From an uncultured Bacilli bacterium (GTDB lineage: Bacteria; Bacillota_I; Bacilli_A; RF39; UBA660), in NCBI GenBank assembly GCA_944363695.1, contig CALVUW010000070.1, positions 1 through 6,145 on the forward strand: a stretch of DNA of 6,145 bases, in the 5' to 3' direction. Both the position numbers and the translations under genes were made by a program. The notes beneath the pieces are model-generated. The model did not search any database. It worked only from the letters and a program-made list of their open reading frames with translations, and had not been told where the DNA came from. Positions 6,086 to 6,145 of this stretch are shown here, in pieces. Every line of letters starts with the position of its first letter. Position 1 is the first letter of the stretch.

Positions 6086-6102
6086 TGTGGAGATTTTCCA
6101 CC
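6086..6102. promoter_or_regulatory. Second, degenerate DnaA-box-like dyad
   Basis: TGTGGAGAT (6086-6094) and TTTTCCACC (6094-6102) are each about two mismatches from a DnaA box, on opposite strands. Their cores form a 5-bp inverted repeat, GTGGA (6087-6091) and TCCAC (6097-6101). The dyad sits where the -35 of the next promoter would be, so a protein bound here could control the next gene. Confidence 0.4.
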
Positions 6103-6115
6103 TAAAAATAAGACT

Positions 6116-6121
6116 TATAAT
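6116..6121 (+). promoter_or_regulatory. -10 box (TATAAT) of a gene starting beyond the window
   Basis: A perfect TATAAT is present; the -35 region (about 6093-6099, TTTTCC-like) is weak and overlaps the second DnaA-box-like dyad. Transcription would begin near 6128, shortly before the ribosome binding site at 6140. Confidence 0.45.
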
Positions 6122-6139
6122 TTAAATTAATTGTAAGTT

Positions 6140-6145
6140 AGAAGG
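6140..6145 (+). promoter_or_regulatory. Ribosome binding site of the next gene (start codon outside window)
   Basis: AGAAGG forms the last six bases. With the upstream TATAAT it suggests that a + strand gene starts within about 5-12 nt to the right. uvrA is a plausible candidate because it follows uvrB in many Firmicutes; dnaA is another because of the boxes. Neither can be seen. Confidence 0.45.

Noticed and set aside
1..6145. CRISPR array, tRNA or rRNA gene, insertion sequence or riboswitch
   Set aside because: No regularly spaced repeats, terminal inverted repeats with a transposase, cloverleaf-like sequences or long structured leader were seen; all intergenic regions are 152 bp or shorter.

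Overview
The window is AT-rich DNA with every supported gene on the + strand. It looks like a chromosomal segment of a low-GC Gram-positive bacterium (Bacillota, perhaps an Erysipelotrichales- or RF39-like lineage; the placement is inferred from gene content and base composition only). Tryptophan is encoded by TGG, no internal TGA is seen, and ftsE ends on TGA inside an ATGA overlap. The standard bacterial code is therefore in use, not the Mollicutes code 4.

Layout. (1) Bases 1-542: the 3' end of a gene that begins upstream of the window. It encodes a beta-rich, aromatic and Thr/Ser/Asn/Gly-rich protein end, resembling a surface or phage-tail adhesin tip but not identified. (2) Bases 543-694: intergenic DNA with a 14-bp perfect palindrome and two candidate promoters. 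(3) Bases 695-3469: a tight operon ftsE-ftsX-M23 peptidase (4-nt overlap, then a 1-nt gap), closed by a hairpin terminator that overlaps the last stop codon. (4) Bases 3504-6028: a second transcription unit with its own extended -10 promoter, carrying an unrecognised 167-aa protein gene and uvrB. (5) Bases 6029-6145: non-coding DNA with one perfect and three degenerate DnaA-box-like sequences arranged as two dyads, then a TATAAT box and a Shine-Dalgarno sequence on the last bases. A further gene on the + strand probably starts just beyond the window.

How the genes work together. FtsE (ATPase) and FtsX (four-helix membrane protein with an external domain) form an ABC-type machine that controls cell-wall hydrolysis from inside the cell. 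The third gene encodes a secreted coiled-coil protein with a complete M23 (LytM) zinc-peptidase active site. It is the obvious partner, in the position that PcsB or CwlO holds functionally in other Gram-positives and EnvC in E. coli. UvrB belongs to nucleotide excision repair and is functionally separate. The 167-aa protein is linked to it only by position.

Most of the window is ordinary housekeeping DNA, and I do not see a clearly new biological system. The items most worth a second look are the DnaA-box-like cluster at the right edge, the unknown 167-aa gene, the active M23 enzyme coupled to FtsEX with its paired extracellular cysteines, and the identity of the truncated protein at the left edge.
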